Assembly (NCBI GenBank): GCA_046331425.1
Contig: JAXLQU010000016.1
Location: 50,843 to 114,842 of the forward strand
Length of the DNA: 64,000 bases
Direction: 5' to 3'
Origin: JANNUT01 sp046331425
Lineage (GTDB): Bacteria > Acidobacteriota > Polarisedimenticolia > J045
Made by a program: the position numbers and the translations under genes. The notes under the pieces were generated by a model. It was not told the DNA's origin. It did not search any database and saw only the letters and a list, made by a program, of their open reading frames with translations. How positions within the stretch are numbered: the first letter of the stretch is position 1; each line of letters begins with the position of its first letter. Shown piece by piece: positions 34,648 through 44,468 of this stretch.

Positions 34648-35861
34648 GTCGTGCGGTGGTTGTCACCGGAATTGGCGTGGTTGGACCGGCTGGCGCGGGG
34701 CGTGCTGCGTTCGATACGTGGTTGGCCACCGGCACGGTGCTGAATCAACAACTCGATCACAGCGCGGGACATCATCGCCGCGGCGGCGCGCGCGAAGCGC
34801 TCTTGGTCGGATCGCTCGATCTGTCGACGTGGGTTCCGGCGATGACCGCGCGTCGCATGAGTCCACCGGCGCGTTATGCGCTGGCGGCGGCACGCATGGC
34901 AATCGAGGATGCGGCGCTGAGTCTCGATCATCCGTCGCTGTCGCAAGCTGCCGTGATGATGGCGACGGCGTTCGGTCCCTCGTCATTCACCGAGAAATTG
35001 TTGGGCGGGATATTGCGCGAAGGGCCGGAGGCCGCCTCGCCGGCATTGTTCACCGAGTGCGTGGCCAACGCGCCCGCCGCGCAAATCGCGTTGGGCTGCA
35101 AGGCACACGGCGCCAACGTCACCATTACGCAGCGAGAGGCGGGTGGGCTGTTGGCCATCGCTGCGGCAGCGCGCGAGATCAGTCTCGGCCGCACCACGGT
35201 GGCGTTGGCCGGAGCGGTCGAAGAGGTGACACCGCTCTTGCACTCGATACTCGACCGTTTCACTGGACTCGCCCGCCGTCTGCCGGGCGACGTCCACGAG
35301 GTCGCTCGCCCCTTCGATCGGCGCCGCAACGGCTTCGTCGTTTCGGAAGGGGCGGCGGTATTGGTGCTCGAAGCCGAGTCGCAGGCCAAAGCCCGCGGCG
35401 CGCCGATCCTGGCCCGGCTGCTGGGTGGCGGATCGGCGTTCGACCCCACCGCGCCCGCAACATCGTGGGGGGACGGCGGATCAACCTTGGCGGCAACCGT
35501 TCTCGAGCGGATGACCGCGCGGGGTCTGCCTCCGGATTCGATCGAACGAATCGTGAGCGGAGCGAGCGGGTCCGTTAGGGGCGATCGTACCGAAGCGATG
35601 TTGGTTGCGGATCTGAACTCCGCAATAAATGCACGCGAGGTGCTTTCCCCGAAGTTTCTTGTCGGAGAATATGCAGGTGGTTTTGTCGCCGCGGCGATGG
35701 CTATAGCTCGTGGGTGTCGCGTGGCTTCGGCGCCAAACTTCGAGGTTGATCCAGAGCTACGGATCGTACCGAGTGAGTGTGACGGTAGTCCGGGGCGAAC
35801 GTTGATCGTAAGTACTGCCGCGGGGGGTGCGGCTGGATGGCTGGCGGTGGAGGGGGTTTGA
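34644..35861 (+). CDS. Chain-length-factor-like ketosynthase (catalytic Cys replaced by Gln)
   Basis: 405 aa with thiolase fold (VVVTGIGVVGPAGAG at the start). The active-site Cys position reads NVTITQREAGGLL, with Gln163; the two catalytic His motifs are also absent (SGASGSVRGDRTEA and LVGEYAGGF). Gln at this site is the hallmark of CLF (KS-beta) subunits of type II polyketide synthases, including aryl polyene ApeC. It should pair with the preceding KS and set chain length. Translationally coupled. Confidence 0.87.
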   Translation: MSRAVVVTGIGVVGPAGAGRAAFDTWLATGTVLNQQLDHSAGHHRRGGAREALLVGSLDLSTWVPAMTARRMSPPARYALAAARMAIEDAALSLDHPSLSQAAVMMATAFGPSSFTEKLLGGILREGPEAASPALFTECVANAPAAQIALGCKAHGANVTITQREAGGLLAIAAAAREISLGRTTVALAGAVEEVTPLLHSILDRFTGLARRLPGDVHEVARPFDRRRNGFVVSEGAAVLVLEAESQAKARGAPILARLLGGGSAFDPTAPATSWGDGGSTLAATVLERMTARGLPPDSIERIVSGASGSVRGDRTEAMLVADLNSAINAREVLSPKFLVGEYAGGFVAAAMAIARGCRVASAPNFEVDPELRIVPSECDGSPGRTLIVSTAAGGAAGWLAVEGV

Positions 35862-36553
35862 AACTCGACTGTAGCGAAATCGCGGCAGTGATTCCGGCAT
35901 ATCAAGCAGCGCCTTCGGTGGGCGATGTGGTGCGTCGCACGAAGGAGATACTCACCAACGTCGTGGTAGTCGACGATGGATCGACCGACCGCACCAGCGA
36001 GGAAGCGCTCGCGGCCGGCGCCAAGGTAATTCGACTCGAGCGCAACATGGGGAAGGGGAAAGCGCTGCGCACCGCGTTCTACGAGCTGTTTCCCAAAGGC
36101 CACGCCGCAATCGTCACGCTCGACGCCGACGGCCAGCATCTTCCCGAAGAGATCCCCAAGCTGATCCAAACGCTTTGCGAGAGCGATGCCGATCTGGTGT
36201 TGGGCACGCGTGAACGCCTGTTCGGCGAAATGAGCGCACTGCGCCGCACCAGCAACAAGTTGTCGACGTGGGCGATCGCGAAGGTCGCGGGAGTTGCACT
36301 GGCCGATGCGCAGACCGGGTTTCGGCTGTACACCGAGCGGATGATCGTGCGCACCGGTTTTCCCGAAATGCGCTTCGAAGCGGAAAGCGCGGTCTTGGTG
36401 CGCGCCGCCCGGCTCGGCTTTCGAATCGCAACCATCCCGGTGCGACTTGGCTTCGCCGATGGGCGTTGCACCAGCCACTACCGTCCACTGATCGATAGCT
36501 TGCGAATCGCCAGCGCGGTGACGCGCGCTCGCTTGGGATCTATCCCGCGCTAG
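35837..36553 (+). CDS. Family 2 glycosyltransferase (dolichol-phosphate-mannose-synthase type)
   Basis: 238 aa from the ATG at 35837, overlapping the CLF by 25 bases; a TTG at 35858 right at the CLF stop, with GGAGGGGG before it, is the alternative (231 aa). GT-A motifs: AAVIPAYQAAPSVGDVV, VVVDDGSTDRTSEEA, TLDADGQHLPEEIPKLI (DxD) and LADAQTGFRLY. No C-terminal membrane helices. Aryl polyene and flexirubin clusters often carry such enzymes; it may attach a sugar to the polyene lipid. Confidence 0.87.
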   Translation: MAGGGGGLKLDCSEIAAVIPAYQAAPSVGDVVRRTKEILTNVVVVDDGSTDRTSEEALAAGAKVIRLERNMGKGKALRTAFYELFPKGHAAIVTLDADGQHLPEEIPKLIQTLCESDADLVLGTRERLFGEMSALRRTSNKLSTWAIAKVAGVALADAQTGFRLYTERMIVRTGFPEMRFEAESAVLVRAARLGFRIATIPVRLGFADGRCTSHYRPLIDSLRIASAVTRARLGSIPR

Positions 36554-36580
36554 TCGGTCAACAAGGGTGGCGCAGCATTG

Positions 36581-37639
36581 TCAACGTTGTCCGGCGTGCC
36601 CGTACAGTGAATCGTCGACATGCTGCATGTGGTAGCGATACTCGGCGTCGGTGACGTTTGTGTCCCAATACCCGCTGAGTTGCGCGGCAATCACGAACGC
36701 TAGAAAAACGCCGGCCACCGCCCACCCCATTCGTCTCGCAGAAAACTGAAAACCGCGGCGGGTCGACATCGTCAAACAGTCGCCGACAGGGCAGGCTGTC
36801 ACGCACTGCATGCAACCCGTGCATTCAACCGAACCGATCGACGGTTTGGTAGCCACCGGCAAGCGCGCCGGACAGACTCGCGCGCACTTGCTGCAATCGA
36901 TGCAAGTCCCACGATTGCGCCGAATGCGCAGCGGCGAGGCCCACGAGACCAATCCGAGCATCGCCCCGTACGGGCAGCCGTAGCGACACCAAAAGCCTTC
37001 GACCAGTACGCTGCCGACAACCAAAAACCCCAACACAGTCAGACCGATCGTTCCGATCTCGGTGAAGAACAGCAGCATCTTGATGTCGGCCACCTGGTTG
37101 TACGGGCTGTTGGTGAAGGCGGCGATTCCCGCGGTACCCATGCTGTAGAACGCCCACAGAAAAAAACCGAGCAAGAGGTACTTCACGCTCATCAGCGAAA
37201 GATCGAGCCAGCGCGGCAGACGCAGATTGCGTCGCAGCAATTTGCGACCGGCAAACGCCAACATCTCGGACACAGATCCAATCGGACAGAGCCAACTGCA
37301 AAACGCTTTGCGCAACAAGAAGGCCAACGTCAGCGCCGTCAACACCAACACCGCTGCCGCAGGGTGGACGGGATTCAGTTGACCTTGCGCCAACCAATCG
37401 ATCAAACCCATCAGGCCGGCGATTGGAAGAAACCCTTCGACACCCGCGGGCCGGGCCGGGAGTGGACCGCTCGTGGTGTTCTGCGCGGCGTGCACGAAAG
37501 CCGTGAACTCGTACCCCAGCCACAGGCATAGCAGCAGCATCGCCAACTGCAACCACTGTCGTGGGGTCGGGCGACGAGCGCGCAGCTTCGACTTGCGGGT
37601 CGAGAGCGAGACGTACCTTGGGAGCGGTGTGCTGGTCAT
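36581..37639 (-). CDS. Membrane 4Fe-4S protein (NapH/NosR C-terminal-like)
   Basis: 352 aa from the ATG at 37639 with GGTGG 7 bases before it. About five to six membrane segments. Two CxxxCP motifs (FCSWLCPIG and CRYGCPYG) lie at the membrane face, and two ferredoxin-type clusters follow, CIDCSKCARVCP and CTGCMQCVTACPVGDC. This is the NapH/NosR-type electron carrier architecture. It lies between the glycosyltransferase and ketoreductase genes but on the opposite strand, so a pathway link is uncertain; reductive or maturation chemistry at the membrane is possible. Confidence 0.85.
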   Translation of the reverse strand: MTSTPLPRYVSLSTRKSKLRARRPTPRQWLQLAMLLLCLWLGYEFTAFVHAAQNTTSGPLPARPAGVEGFLPIAGLMGLIDWLAQGQLNPVHPAAAVLVLTALTLAFLLRKAFCSWLCPIGSVSEMLAFAGRKLLRRNLRLPRWLDLSLMSVKYLLLGFFLWAFYSMGTAGIAAFTNSPYNQVADIKMLLFFTEIGTIGLTVLGFLVVGSVLVEGFWCRYGCPYGAMLGLVSWASPLRIRRNRGTCIDCSKCARVCPARLPVATKPSIGSVECTGCMQCVTACPVGDCLTMSTRRGFQFSARRMGWAVAGVFLAFVIAAQLSGYWDTNVTDAEYRYHMQHVDDSLYGHAGQR

Positions 37640-37903
37640 GATCGATCCACCGTGGGGCTGTGTTCGAGGTGAATGCTGGAGCCGTCCGGGACCCAATGCT
37701 CTGACCGCGCTCAGTTGACGAATCGAGCGGGGCGTGTCCAGGCCGGTAGGCTCGACCCTCGCCGAGTGGGGAGGGACAGTCCCATCGGGATGAGAGTCAA
37801 CAACCTGGAGCCCGCGACTGCGCGGCCAGCGACAAGCGCCGCATACCTCGAGCAACCACGAATCGGCCGGCAATCGCGCCGCCAGCAATGCGCCCGCCCG
37901 CGG

Positions 37904-37909
37904 CATAAT
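37904..37909 (+). promoter_or_regulatory. Putative -10 element for ketoreductase-exporter operon
   Basis: CATAAT lies 9 bases before the ATG of the ketoreductase, with no Shine-Dalgarno between; a leaderless mRNA is suggested. No -35 match seen. Confidence 0.3.
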
Positions 37910-37918
37910 CGGCGCCGC

Positions 37919-38650
37919 ATGAAGATCCCAGGTCCCGTCTTGATCACCGGCGGAAGTCGCGGCATTGGGCGAGCGCTTGTCGAGGCGCTGGTGGCTCGTC
38001 ACGTCCCGGTGGCGTTCACCTATCAAACCTCGCGCGCTGCGGCCGACGAACTGGTGGCCACCAGCGAGGGGCGTGCGCACGCTTATCAATTCGACCTCTC
38101 GGAGCGCGAGCGCACGGCTGGTTTGGTGGAAGAAATCGAAGCGACCGTCGGGCCGCTGTGGGGTTTGGTCAATAACGCCGCAGTGCGGCGCGATGGGTTG
38201 ATGGCGCTGGCCAGCGATTCCGACTGGCAGGCCACCATGGATGCCAATGTCGACGGACCGTTTCGGCTGACGCGCGCGGTGCTGAAGACGATGATGCCGC
38301 GTCGCAAGGGCGCGATCGTGATGATCAGTTCGCTCACCGCGATTCACGGTGTTGCCGGGCAAACCGCCTACGGTGCCAGCAAGGCCGCTTTGCTAGGGAT
38401 GACGCGCTCGCTGGCGCGCGAGTGCGGCAAACGCAATCTGCGAGTCAATGCGCTCGTGCCCGGCTTCGTACTGACCGAAATGACATCGCAGTTGAGCGCA
38501 GAGCAGATCAAGCTGCTGCGCGCTCCTGAGTGTTTGCCCTCGGGCGTGACACCAGAGATGGTGGCCGACGCAGCGTTGTTCCTGCTATCGACGGCAGCCG
38601 CGGGCATTACCGGACAGACGATCGTTGTCGATGCCGGCACCTCGGCGTGA
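37919..38650 (+). CDS. 3-ketoacyl-ACP reductase (FabG-like SDR)
   Basis: 243 aa classical short-chain dehydrogenase. NADPH loop ITGGSRGIGRALV, LVNNAAVRRDG, catalytic Ser in ISSLTAIHG, YGASKAALLGM (Tyr-x3-Lys), VNALVPGFVLTEM and the C-terminal GITGQTIVVDAG. Start ATG at 37919; the longer ORF upstream has no family similarity. Presumed to reduce the beta-keto group in each polyene cycle. Overlaps the exporter gene by four bases (GTGA). Confidence 0.9.
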   Translation: MKIPGPVLITGGSRGIGRALVEALVARHVPVAFTYQTSRAAADELVATSEGRAHAYQFDLSERERTAGLVEEIEATVGPLWGLVNNAAVRRDGLMALASDSDWQATMDANVDGPFRLTRAVLKTMMPRRKGAIVMISSLTAIHGVAGQTAYGASKAALLGMTRSLARECGKRNLRVNALVPGFVLTEMTSQLSAEQIKLLRAPECLPSGVTPEMVADAALFLLSTAAAGITGQTIVVDAGTSA

Positions 38651-41151
38651 ACGACCTGCACGACGCGGACGCGCACGGCCTGTTCGCGCGGCTTGGGGCC
38701 TGGATCGCTCTGCGCCCTTGGACCGTGTTGCTCTTGTCGCTCTTGGCTACGGTACTCGCTGGCGTCGCAGCGCTGCAGTTTCGACTCGATCCCACGCTGG
38801 TAGGAATGTTTCCCGACACACCGGCGGCCAAGGACTATCGCGAGTTTCTCTCCACAATGGGGGGCGCGGAAAAACTGTTTGTCGTGTTGCAGGCCGATAC
38901 GGGGGAACAGGCCGGCGCGAATGCAGACTCCGATGATTTGGCCGACGCCTTGGCCGACGCCGCACAATCGTTTGCCGACACGCTGGCCACGAACGCGGAA
39001 GTAGAAAGTGCACGCGCCGGCGTGAGTCAAGCTGAGGAGCAGTTCTTCCTTCAAACGGTGCTGCCCGACGCACCGTACCTGATCAGCGATCAGGAGCGCG
39101 ACCAACTTTCCGCCAAACTCACCCCCGCGGCGCTGTCGGCTCGTGTCGACGCAATCCACAGCGCGCTGCGCAATCCGGCGGGCGGTTTTTCCGGCGCGAT
39201 CCTGCAAGCCGATCCGCTCGGCTTGGCGGGACCGATTCTGGCGCGTCGTTCGGGTGCCTCGGCTGCGATCGTCGACCCGCTCACGGGTGCGTTTCTGTCC
39301 AAAGAACGCGACGCGGCGTTGGTGGTGGTAACCCCCAAGCAGAGCGAGATCGATCCCGACGCGGGACGCGCGCTGGAAGCTGCGATTGCCGAGGCCGAAG
39401 CGAAGACTCGCCGCGAGCATCCTGCACTCCGGTTCGGACTGCACGCGATCGGCGGGCCGCTGTACGCCGCGCACGATGAACGGATCATGCGCGAAGATTT
39501 GAAGGCGACGGCCGGCGGAAGTGTGGGTGGGGTGACGCTGATTCTGATCGCCGGATTCGAAGGGTTCCTGCTGCCGGGCATCGGGTTGATTGCCTTGCTC
39601 TGTGGTTTGGTTTGGAGCGGTGCGGCGATTGCCCTCTTGATGGGGCCGATCACCGGCGTCGGTGTCGGATTCGCCGCCATGTTGATTGGCTTGGGCGATG
39701 ACATCGTGATTCACGGCTGCTCGCGCTATCGACAGGAGCTGGCCGATGGCCGCAGTCCGTCGACCGCCTTGACGCGCACCTTCGCCATGCTCGGCTCGCC
39801 AATGACCGGCGCTGCGATGACCACTGTTGTCGCCTTCGCGGCGCTCGGGTTGGCGCACTCGCGACCGATCCGTGAACTGGGTCTGGCGATTGCGATCGGC
39901 GTGACGCTGACCTTGCTTTCGGCCGGCGTGGTGGGCGGCGCTCTGCTGCGTCTGGCCGGGCCGCGGTTGTCACGTCGCAAGCCCGGCAAGATCTGGCGCC
40001 TCACCGACCGACTGGTGAACGCGATTACCGGTCTGGGTGTGAAGTACCGCGGCTTGGTGATTATCACCAGCGCCGGGCTGACACTGTTGGCGCTGCTCGG
40101 CCTGCCCAAGCTGCAACTCACCACCGATCCGCGTGCCTTGCGGCCCGCCGACAGCCAGCTTTCCAAAACAGAAGAACTGATTCAGGCCAAATTCGCGCTC
40201 GGCTCGGAAACCACGACGATCGTCGTGCCGGCCGATTCGCTCGATGAAGCGCTGGATGCTTCGTTGCGTATGCGCGACATCTTGTCGCCGATGTTGCCGC
40301 ATGATGCCGAACTGTTTGCGCCCTCCGACTTCGCATTGAGTGCCGCGGAACGCGCGCGTCGCGATCAGCGCTTGCAGTCGATCGGGTTGCCGCAGGCGCA
40401 GGCGCGATTTCAACGCGAGGCCGCTGCGGCCGGATTGACCATCGCCGCGCCCATCCGGCGCGTCGCCAACGACATCACGCAATGGCCTGGATGGCTGCGC
40501 GAGACTGTTCGCGTGCACGATGGCCGCACCTGGGCCGCCATTCACCTGCGTTTGCCGCGAGGCGCGTGGCCGGAGGGTCCGCCCGATGCAGTGATTGCCA
40601 AGCTCGAGCAAGCGGTTCCCGGCACGCTGGTGGCCTCGATACCGAAGGTTGGTGTCGAGTTGCGGCAAACAGCGCTGCGCGATTTCAAACTGCTCGGCGG
40701 TCTGGCAGCCATCCTGATCGTGGTGGTGGTGCTGTTTCAGTTTCGCGGCGAGGTGTGGTCGTTGTGGCTCGGGTTCGTGCCGGTACTCGTGGCCACCACC
40801 TGGATCTTTGGATTGTGGGGCTGGCTTGGCCGTCCCCTCGACTTGATCTCGTTGGTCGTGATTCCGGTGATCTTCGGCGTTGGTATCGATGACGGATTGC
40901 ACATCGTGCATGCCGCGCGACACCATCCAGCAGCCGGCATGGTTGGTGCCGCACGCGAAGCAGGACGCGGCATCTTGCTGGCGAACCTCACCACGATCGG
41001 CGGCTTTTGGTCACTGACCGCATCGCACATGCCCGGCTTGAGAAATGCCGGCGCATTGATCGGGCTTGGAATCGCAGCTTGCGTCGTAACCTCGCTGATC
41101 GTGCTGCCGGCGCTTGGAAGTCGGCAGGAATCGCGCTCCGCGAAAATCTAG
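38647..41151 (+). CDS. MMPL/RND-superfamily exporter of the polyene cluster
   Basis: 834 aa from GTG at 38647, overlapping the ketoreductase stop. Topology is the duplicated half RND pattern: a membrane helix near residue 20-40, a large periplasmic loop, a block of helices (about 285-430) with GLGDDIVIHGCSRYRQELADGRSPSTAL, another helix and loop, and a second block (about 680-830) with VIPVIFGVGIDDGLHIVHAAR. Gly-Asp-Asp/Asp-Asp motifs supply the proton relay. Homologues in aryl polyene clusters are thought to move the lipid product to the outer membrane. Last gene of the cluster in this direction. Confidence 0.9.
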   Translation: MNDLHDADAHGLFARLGAWIALRPWTVLLLSLLATVLAGVAALQFRLDPTLVGMFPDTPAAKDYREFLSTMGGAEKLFVVLQADTGEQAGANADSDDLADALADAAQSFADTLATNAEVESARAGVSQAEEQFFLQTVLPDAPYLISDQERDQLSAKLTPAALSARVDAIHSALRNPAGGFSGAILQADPLGLAGPILARRSGASAAIVDPLTGAFLSKERDAALVVVTPKQSEIDPDAGRALEAAIAEAEAKTRREHPALRFGLHAIGGPLYAAHDERIMREDLKATAGGSVGGVTLILIAGFEGFLLPGIGLIALLCGLVWSGAAIALLMGPITGVGVGFAAMLIGLGDDIVIHGCSRYRQELADGRSPSTALTRTFAMLGSPMTGAAMTTVVAFAALGLAHSRPIRELGLAIAIGVTLTLLSAGVVGGALLRLAGPRLSRRKPGKIWRLTDRLVNAITGLGVKYRGLVIITSAGLTLLALLGLPKLQLTTDPRALRPADSQLSKTEELIQAKFALGSETTTIVVPADSLDEALDASLRMRDILSPMLPHDAELFAPSDFALSAAERARRDQRLQSIGLPQAQARFQREAAAAGLTIAAPIRRVANDITQWPGWLRETVRVHDGRTWAAIHLRLPRGAWPEGPPDAVIAKLEQAVPGTLVASIPKVGVELRQTALRDFKLLGGLAAILIVVVVLFQFRGEVWSLWLGFVPVLVATTWIFGLWGWLGRPLDLISLVVIPVIFGVGIDDGLHIVHAARHHPAAGMVGAAREAGRGILLANLTTIGGFWSLTASHMPGLRNAGALIGLGIAACVVTSLIVLPALGSRQESRSAKI

Positions 41152-41675
41152 TCGGACGCGACCAGCGACGCTGCGAACATCGTGTGCTGCACCCCGTTCC
41201 AAACCAGCGTGCGTTTCGCTTGCATCCCGAGCCGACGGGCGACCCCCTGCGATGGGAGGTTATCGGGGTCGATGATCGAGATGACGCGAGAGTAGCCATA
41301 TCGATCGCGCGCCAAGCTGCGCACCGCAAAGGCGGCTTCGGTTGCATAACCATGTCGCCAGTGCTTGCGGTGAATTAGGTAAACCAACTCGGTTTCGGAG
41401 ACGCCATCCACGGTTTGTGGAACGAGTCCCACCAAGCCCACCGGCCTGCCTGACTTTCGGTTGAGCACCAGCCACATTCCGTGCTTGCCGTCTTGATAGA
41501 GATCCAACTGACGTTCCAGCCAGGCGGACGCTTCTTCGGGCGAGTATGGACTGGCATGAAAGCGGGTAACCTCGGCATCACCCAGAAGCTCTGTAACAAA
41601 GGCCAAATCGTCGTGGCACAACTCACGAAGGGTTAGTCGTTCGGTGTTGATAATTGGTTGCGTTGCAATTTGCAT
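41148..41675 (-). CDS. GNAT-family N-acetyltransferase
   Basis: 175 aa from the ATG at 41675. RimJ/RimL-like: ERLTLRELCHDDLAFVTELLGDAEV, VGLVGLVPQTVDGVSETELVYLIHRKHWRHGYATEAAFAV (acetyl-CoA loop HxxxGYATEA) and VISIIDPDNLPSQGVARRLGM. Substrate is likely a protein N-terminus or small amine. Its stop overlaps that of the MMPL gene by four bases, convergent. The longer ORF upstream does not look like coding sequence. Confidence 0.88.
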   Translation of the reverse strand: MQIATQPIINTERLTLRELCHDDLAFVTELLGDAEVTRFHASPYSPEEASAWLERQLDLYQDGKHGMWLVLNRKSGRPVGLVGLVPQTVDGVSETELVYLIHRKHWRHGYATEAAFAVRSLARDRYGYSRVISIIDPDNLPSQGVARRLGMQAKRTLVWNGVQHTMFAASLVASD

Positions 41676-41738
41676 AGGGCCAAGGTGGCATGCGAGAGGG
41701 CACACGGCAAGTAAGCAACGTGTGAAAGCGAGGTGACC

Positions 41739-42065
41739 ATGCAACGAGTGTTTAGCGCGCAGCATCCGGCGGAGGCTCAGTTCGTCAAAGGATTGCTGGA
41801 GAACGAAGCGATCGATTGCGAGGTGCGTGGCTGCGATCTTTTCGCGTTGGGTTCGGTCTCTGCATCGGCCGAGCTGCGGCCGTCGGTTTGTATACTCGAT
41901 GAACAGCAGCTCGATCGAGCGCGTGAGTTGGTACTGGAGTACGAACGCGCCACGCCCGCGCCAGACCCGCTGACCGTCTGGCGTTGCCGCCAGTGCGACG
42001 AGCTGCTCGAAGCGCAGTTCTCCAGCTGTTGGAAGTGCGGCACACCTCACAGCCGAGAGGAGTAG
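41739..42065 (+). CDS. DUF2007-type small protein with C-terminal zinc ribbon
   Basis: 108 aa from the ATG at 41739 with GAGG 5 bases upstream. The N-terminal part (QRVFSAQHPAEAQFVKGLLENEAIDCEVRG) matches the DUF2007 GlnB-like fold. The C-terminus has WRCRQCDELLEAQFSSCWKCG, two CxxC pairs forming a zinc ribbon. Possibly a small signalling or chaperone-like protein; function unknown. No operon partner: the next gene is on the opposite strand. Confidence 0.78.
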   Translation: MQRVFSAQHPAEAQFVKGLLENEAIDCEVRGCDLFALGSVSASAELRPSVCILDEQQLDRARELVLEYERATPAPDPLTVWRCRQCDELLEAQFSSCWKCGTPHSREE

Positions 42066-42282
42066 CTTCGCTCACAAGCCGCCATGAAGTCCGATCACCG
42101 GTCTGCCGACCGCTTTTGAAATCAACGCTCGCGTGTGTTTCGATCGAACCCCCCGTGAAGTGGTTTCACAGACCTTGAAAAGACCCGGTTTGGCGGGCCA
42201 ATATCAAATTCTGAAAACGGCTCTTGCAAACAGATCTGATACCGAGCGCGCGACAGTTTGGTGCCCCGACGCTCGGCCCCAG

Positions 42283-44468
42283 CTAGTTGCCAACCACCAC
42301 AACACGCCGCTCGTTGCGATACCACGCACCACTCCCCGCCGGCCCCAATCGCCAAATACGCTGTAACGGCGTATCACCACTGACATGAAGATAGCCACCA
42401 TGCTGCCCACGCCGATGATGCGTCGGACACAGCGCATCGCCGTTGTCGTGATGGTCACTGCCACCGCGCGACTTGTAGTGCCGGTGATGCCACTCGATAC
42501 GTCGCGCTGTACATCCCGGCGCCTCGCAGCGATGTCGTGAGCGCACAAACACCTCGGATCGCGACGCCGAGCGCTTCTCGGCCACGTCGTACGCAGCGCA
42601 GAACTCTTCCAACATCGCCAACAGCCCCACCCACGCCGGCAGTCGGCGCGACGCCGCGGAAAACGTCCGGGCAGCACGCCACGACGGCAGATCTTCCTCG
42701 CTGATCGGCTGCGACCAATCGCAGTTCGCCGCATCGAGGCTGAGACGCTGTCGACGCGCTTCGATGCAACTCGAGAAATCGTTGGCCAATTCCACCGGCA
42801 AGCGCAGGCGCATCATGCTCCCCGCCACCGAGACTAACGCACCCTCGTCGCAGACTGCGTGCCCCGCACGTTTCACGGCCGCCAACGTGTCGCCCGGCCC
42901 GCAGCGAAGCGAGCCCAACCACGCTTCATCCGACATCGGCATCGGCGCGTCGGTTCGCCCTTCCACCGCGCTGGCCCACAGCAGCGCCCGCTTCTCATCG
43001 CGCAATCGTTTGACAGTGCACGCACGCAAATGCGAAACCCACAAAGCCTCGCACGATTCTTCGATAAATCCGCGGCCCAAGATCTGCACGACCAGCAGCG
43101 CCTTCTCGAGCCCAAACGCTCCATCCAGATACGCTTGCTGCAAGAGCTTGCGCCCTCGCAACGCTCGCGCGACCCGCACACGATCCTCGATGGTGGTGCG
43201 CCCCAACCCCAACCGGTTCTCGGCATACGATCCGATGCTCGCAAACCCCAACTCGCGCAGCGCGCCGTTGTCGTTCATCTCTGTCAACACAGCAGCGAGG
43301 TTGCGTTCGATCGTGTCGGCCGCACCGGCCAAGCACTTCAGTTGCCACAACACCTCGCTGTCGGTCCCGACGCCCGCGCGCGACATCACCGTATCGAGTT
43401 GCGCGAGCACTTCGAGCGCCATCGTCATCGCCGGAAGCTCTATCCCCGACGGCGGACTCTGCGGATCGAGCTGCGGCTCGACCGCCTGCAACCACGCTTG
43501 GAAAACGTCCGGGGGCTTGTCGCTGGCGAACTCTTCGGCAACCAAACTCTCGATGAACGAGACGACCGTCGCATCGCCCCCTTCGACTCGGCGATACAGA
43601 TCGAGCGCGTTTTCGAACGCAGCCCGCACCGCAGGCGGAACAAGGATGACCCACGACACGCGTGGCAGCTCGTCGATGTCGTCCGGTTGCGAGCCAGCGC
43701 TCTGCGGCCGAGGACTACGACCTGCCATCAACGAATCGTCAGGTTCCAACAACTCGCGACTGGAAGATGCGCTCGGCTCTGCGTCGGCAAGCATGTCATC
43801 GCCAATGGCAACGCCAAGCGTCGCACCGCCCGCGAGCCCTTCCGCATGCCGATCGGCATCATCGCCACCACACCTCGTCGCAATGGCTTGGCTCGCGTCG
43901 CTACCGCGCCCTGCCTCACACCGATCTGCATCCTCGCAGGCGATCGTCGAAGCAACGGCGTGACTCGCATCTCCACCGCGCGCAGCGCCAACCAAGTCAT
44001 CAGAAATCGCGAACTCATCACCAGCAATCGCCTGACCTCGCGCGCCATCTCCCTCAATCGACCCACGCTCAACCGTCGCGCACGCTCGGCCCACACCCGA
44101 AGCGTCGATTCCGTCGCCACGCGCCCCACCAACATCGCCTTGCACAGCCCAATCGGCGCGCCACCATCGCTGCCCGTGACCGCCACGCGCAACCCAGGCA
44201 AGCGCTGAATCGCTTCATGCAAACTGGCATGACCGCGCAGCCACTTGCCAGTGCGCTCAAGTTGCTCACGCGTGAAATCGTGCAACGACGAAGCCCCCGC
44301 ACAGCGCCACAACTCCCCCTCGACAACCAGCGCACACACCTTCGACAACGGCAACAACACCTGCACCGATTGCACCGCAAGTCGACGCGCGACTGCATCG
44401 CCATTCAGAGCATCGAGCCATGGCGAGAGCACTGACAACTTGTTCGCACGCGAGATTGTTGTGGACAC
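42283..44468 (-). pseudogene. HNH endonuclease-domain protein, frameshifted
   Basis: The N-terminal part starts at GTG 44468 (AAGGG upstream): SVLSPWLDALNGDAVARRL to RARRLSVGRLREMAREVR, the usual helical N-terminal domain of this HNH group. Near 44010-44060 similarity moves to another frame, which continues through an acidic linker, ALRELGFASIGSYAENRLGLG and a C-terminal HNH nuclease: RCEAPGCTARRIEWHHRHYKSRGGSDHHDNGDALCPTHH. Neither ORF alone makes a complete protein. A single-base indel or read error near the linker is the likely cause; a natural frameshift is less likely. If intact it would be about 728 aa. Confidence 0.75.

Noticed and set aside
33676..35578. Other long open frames through the KS and CLF region (for example 34217-35578)
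   Set aside because: Both KS and CLF genes have complete thiolase-fold similarity and ATGA coupling; the alternative frames are Arg/Ser/His-rich shadows.
38368..39858. A 496-codon minus-strand frame inside the ketoreductase and exporter genes
   Set aside because: The translation is Arg/Gln/His-rich with no motifs and lies opposite two well-supported genes with continuous family similarity.
42066..42282. Possible small gene or RNA between the DUF2007 protein and the HNH gene
   Set aside because: No start with ribosome-binding site, no stable hairpin with U tract and no tRNA-like fold was seen.
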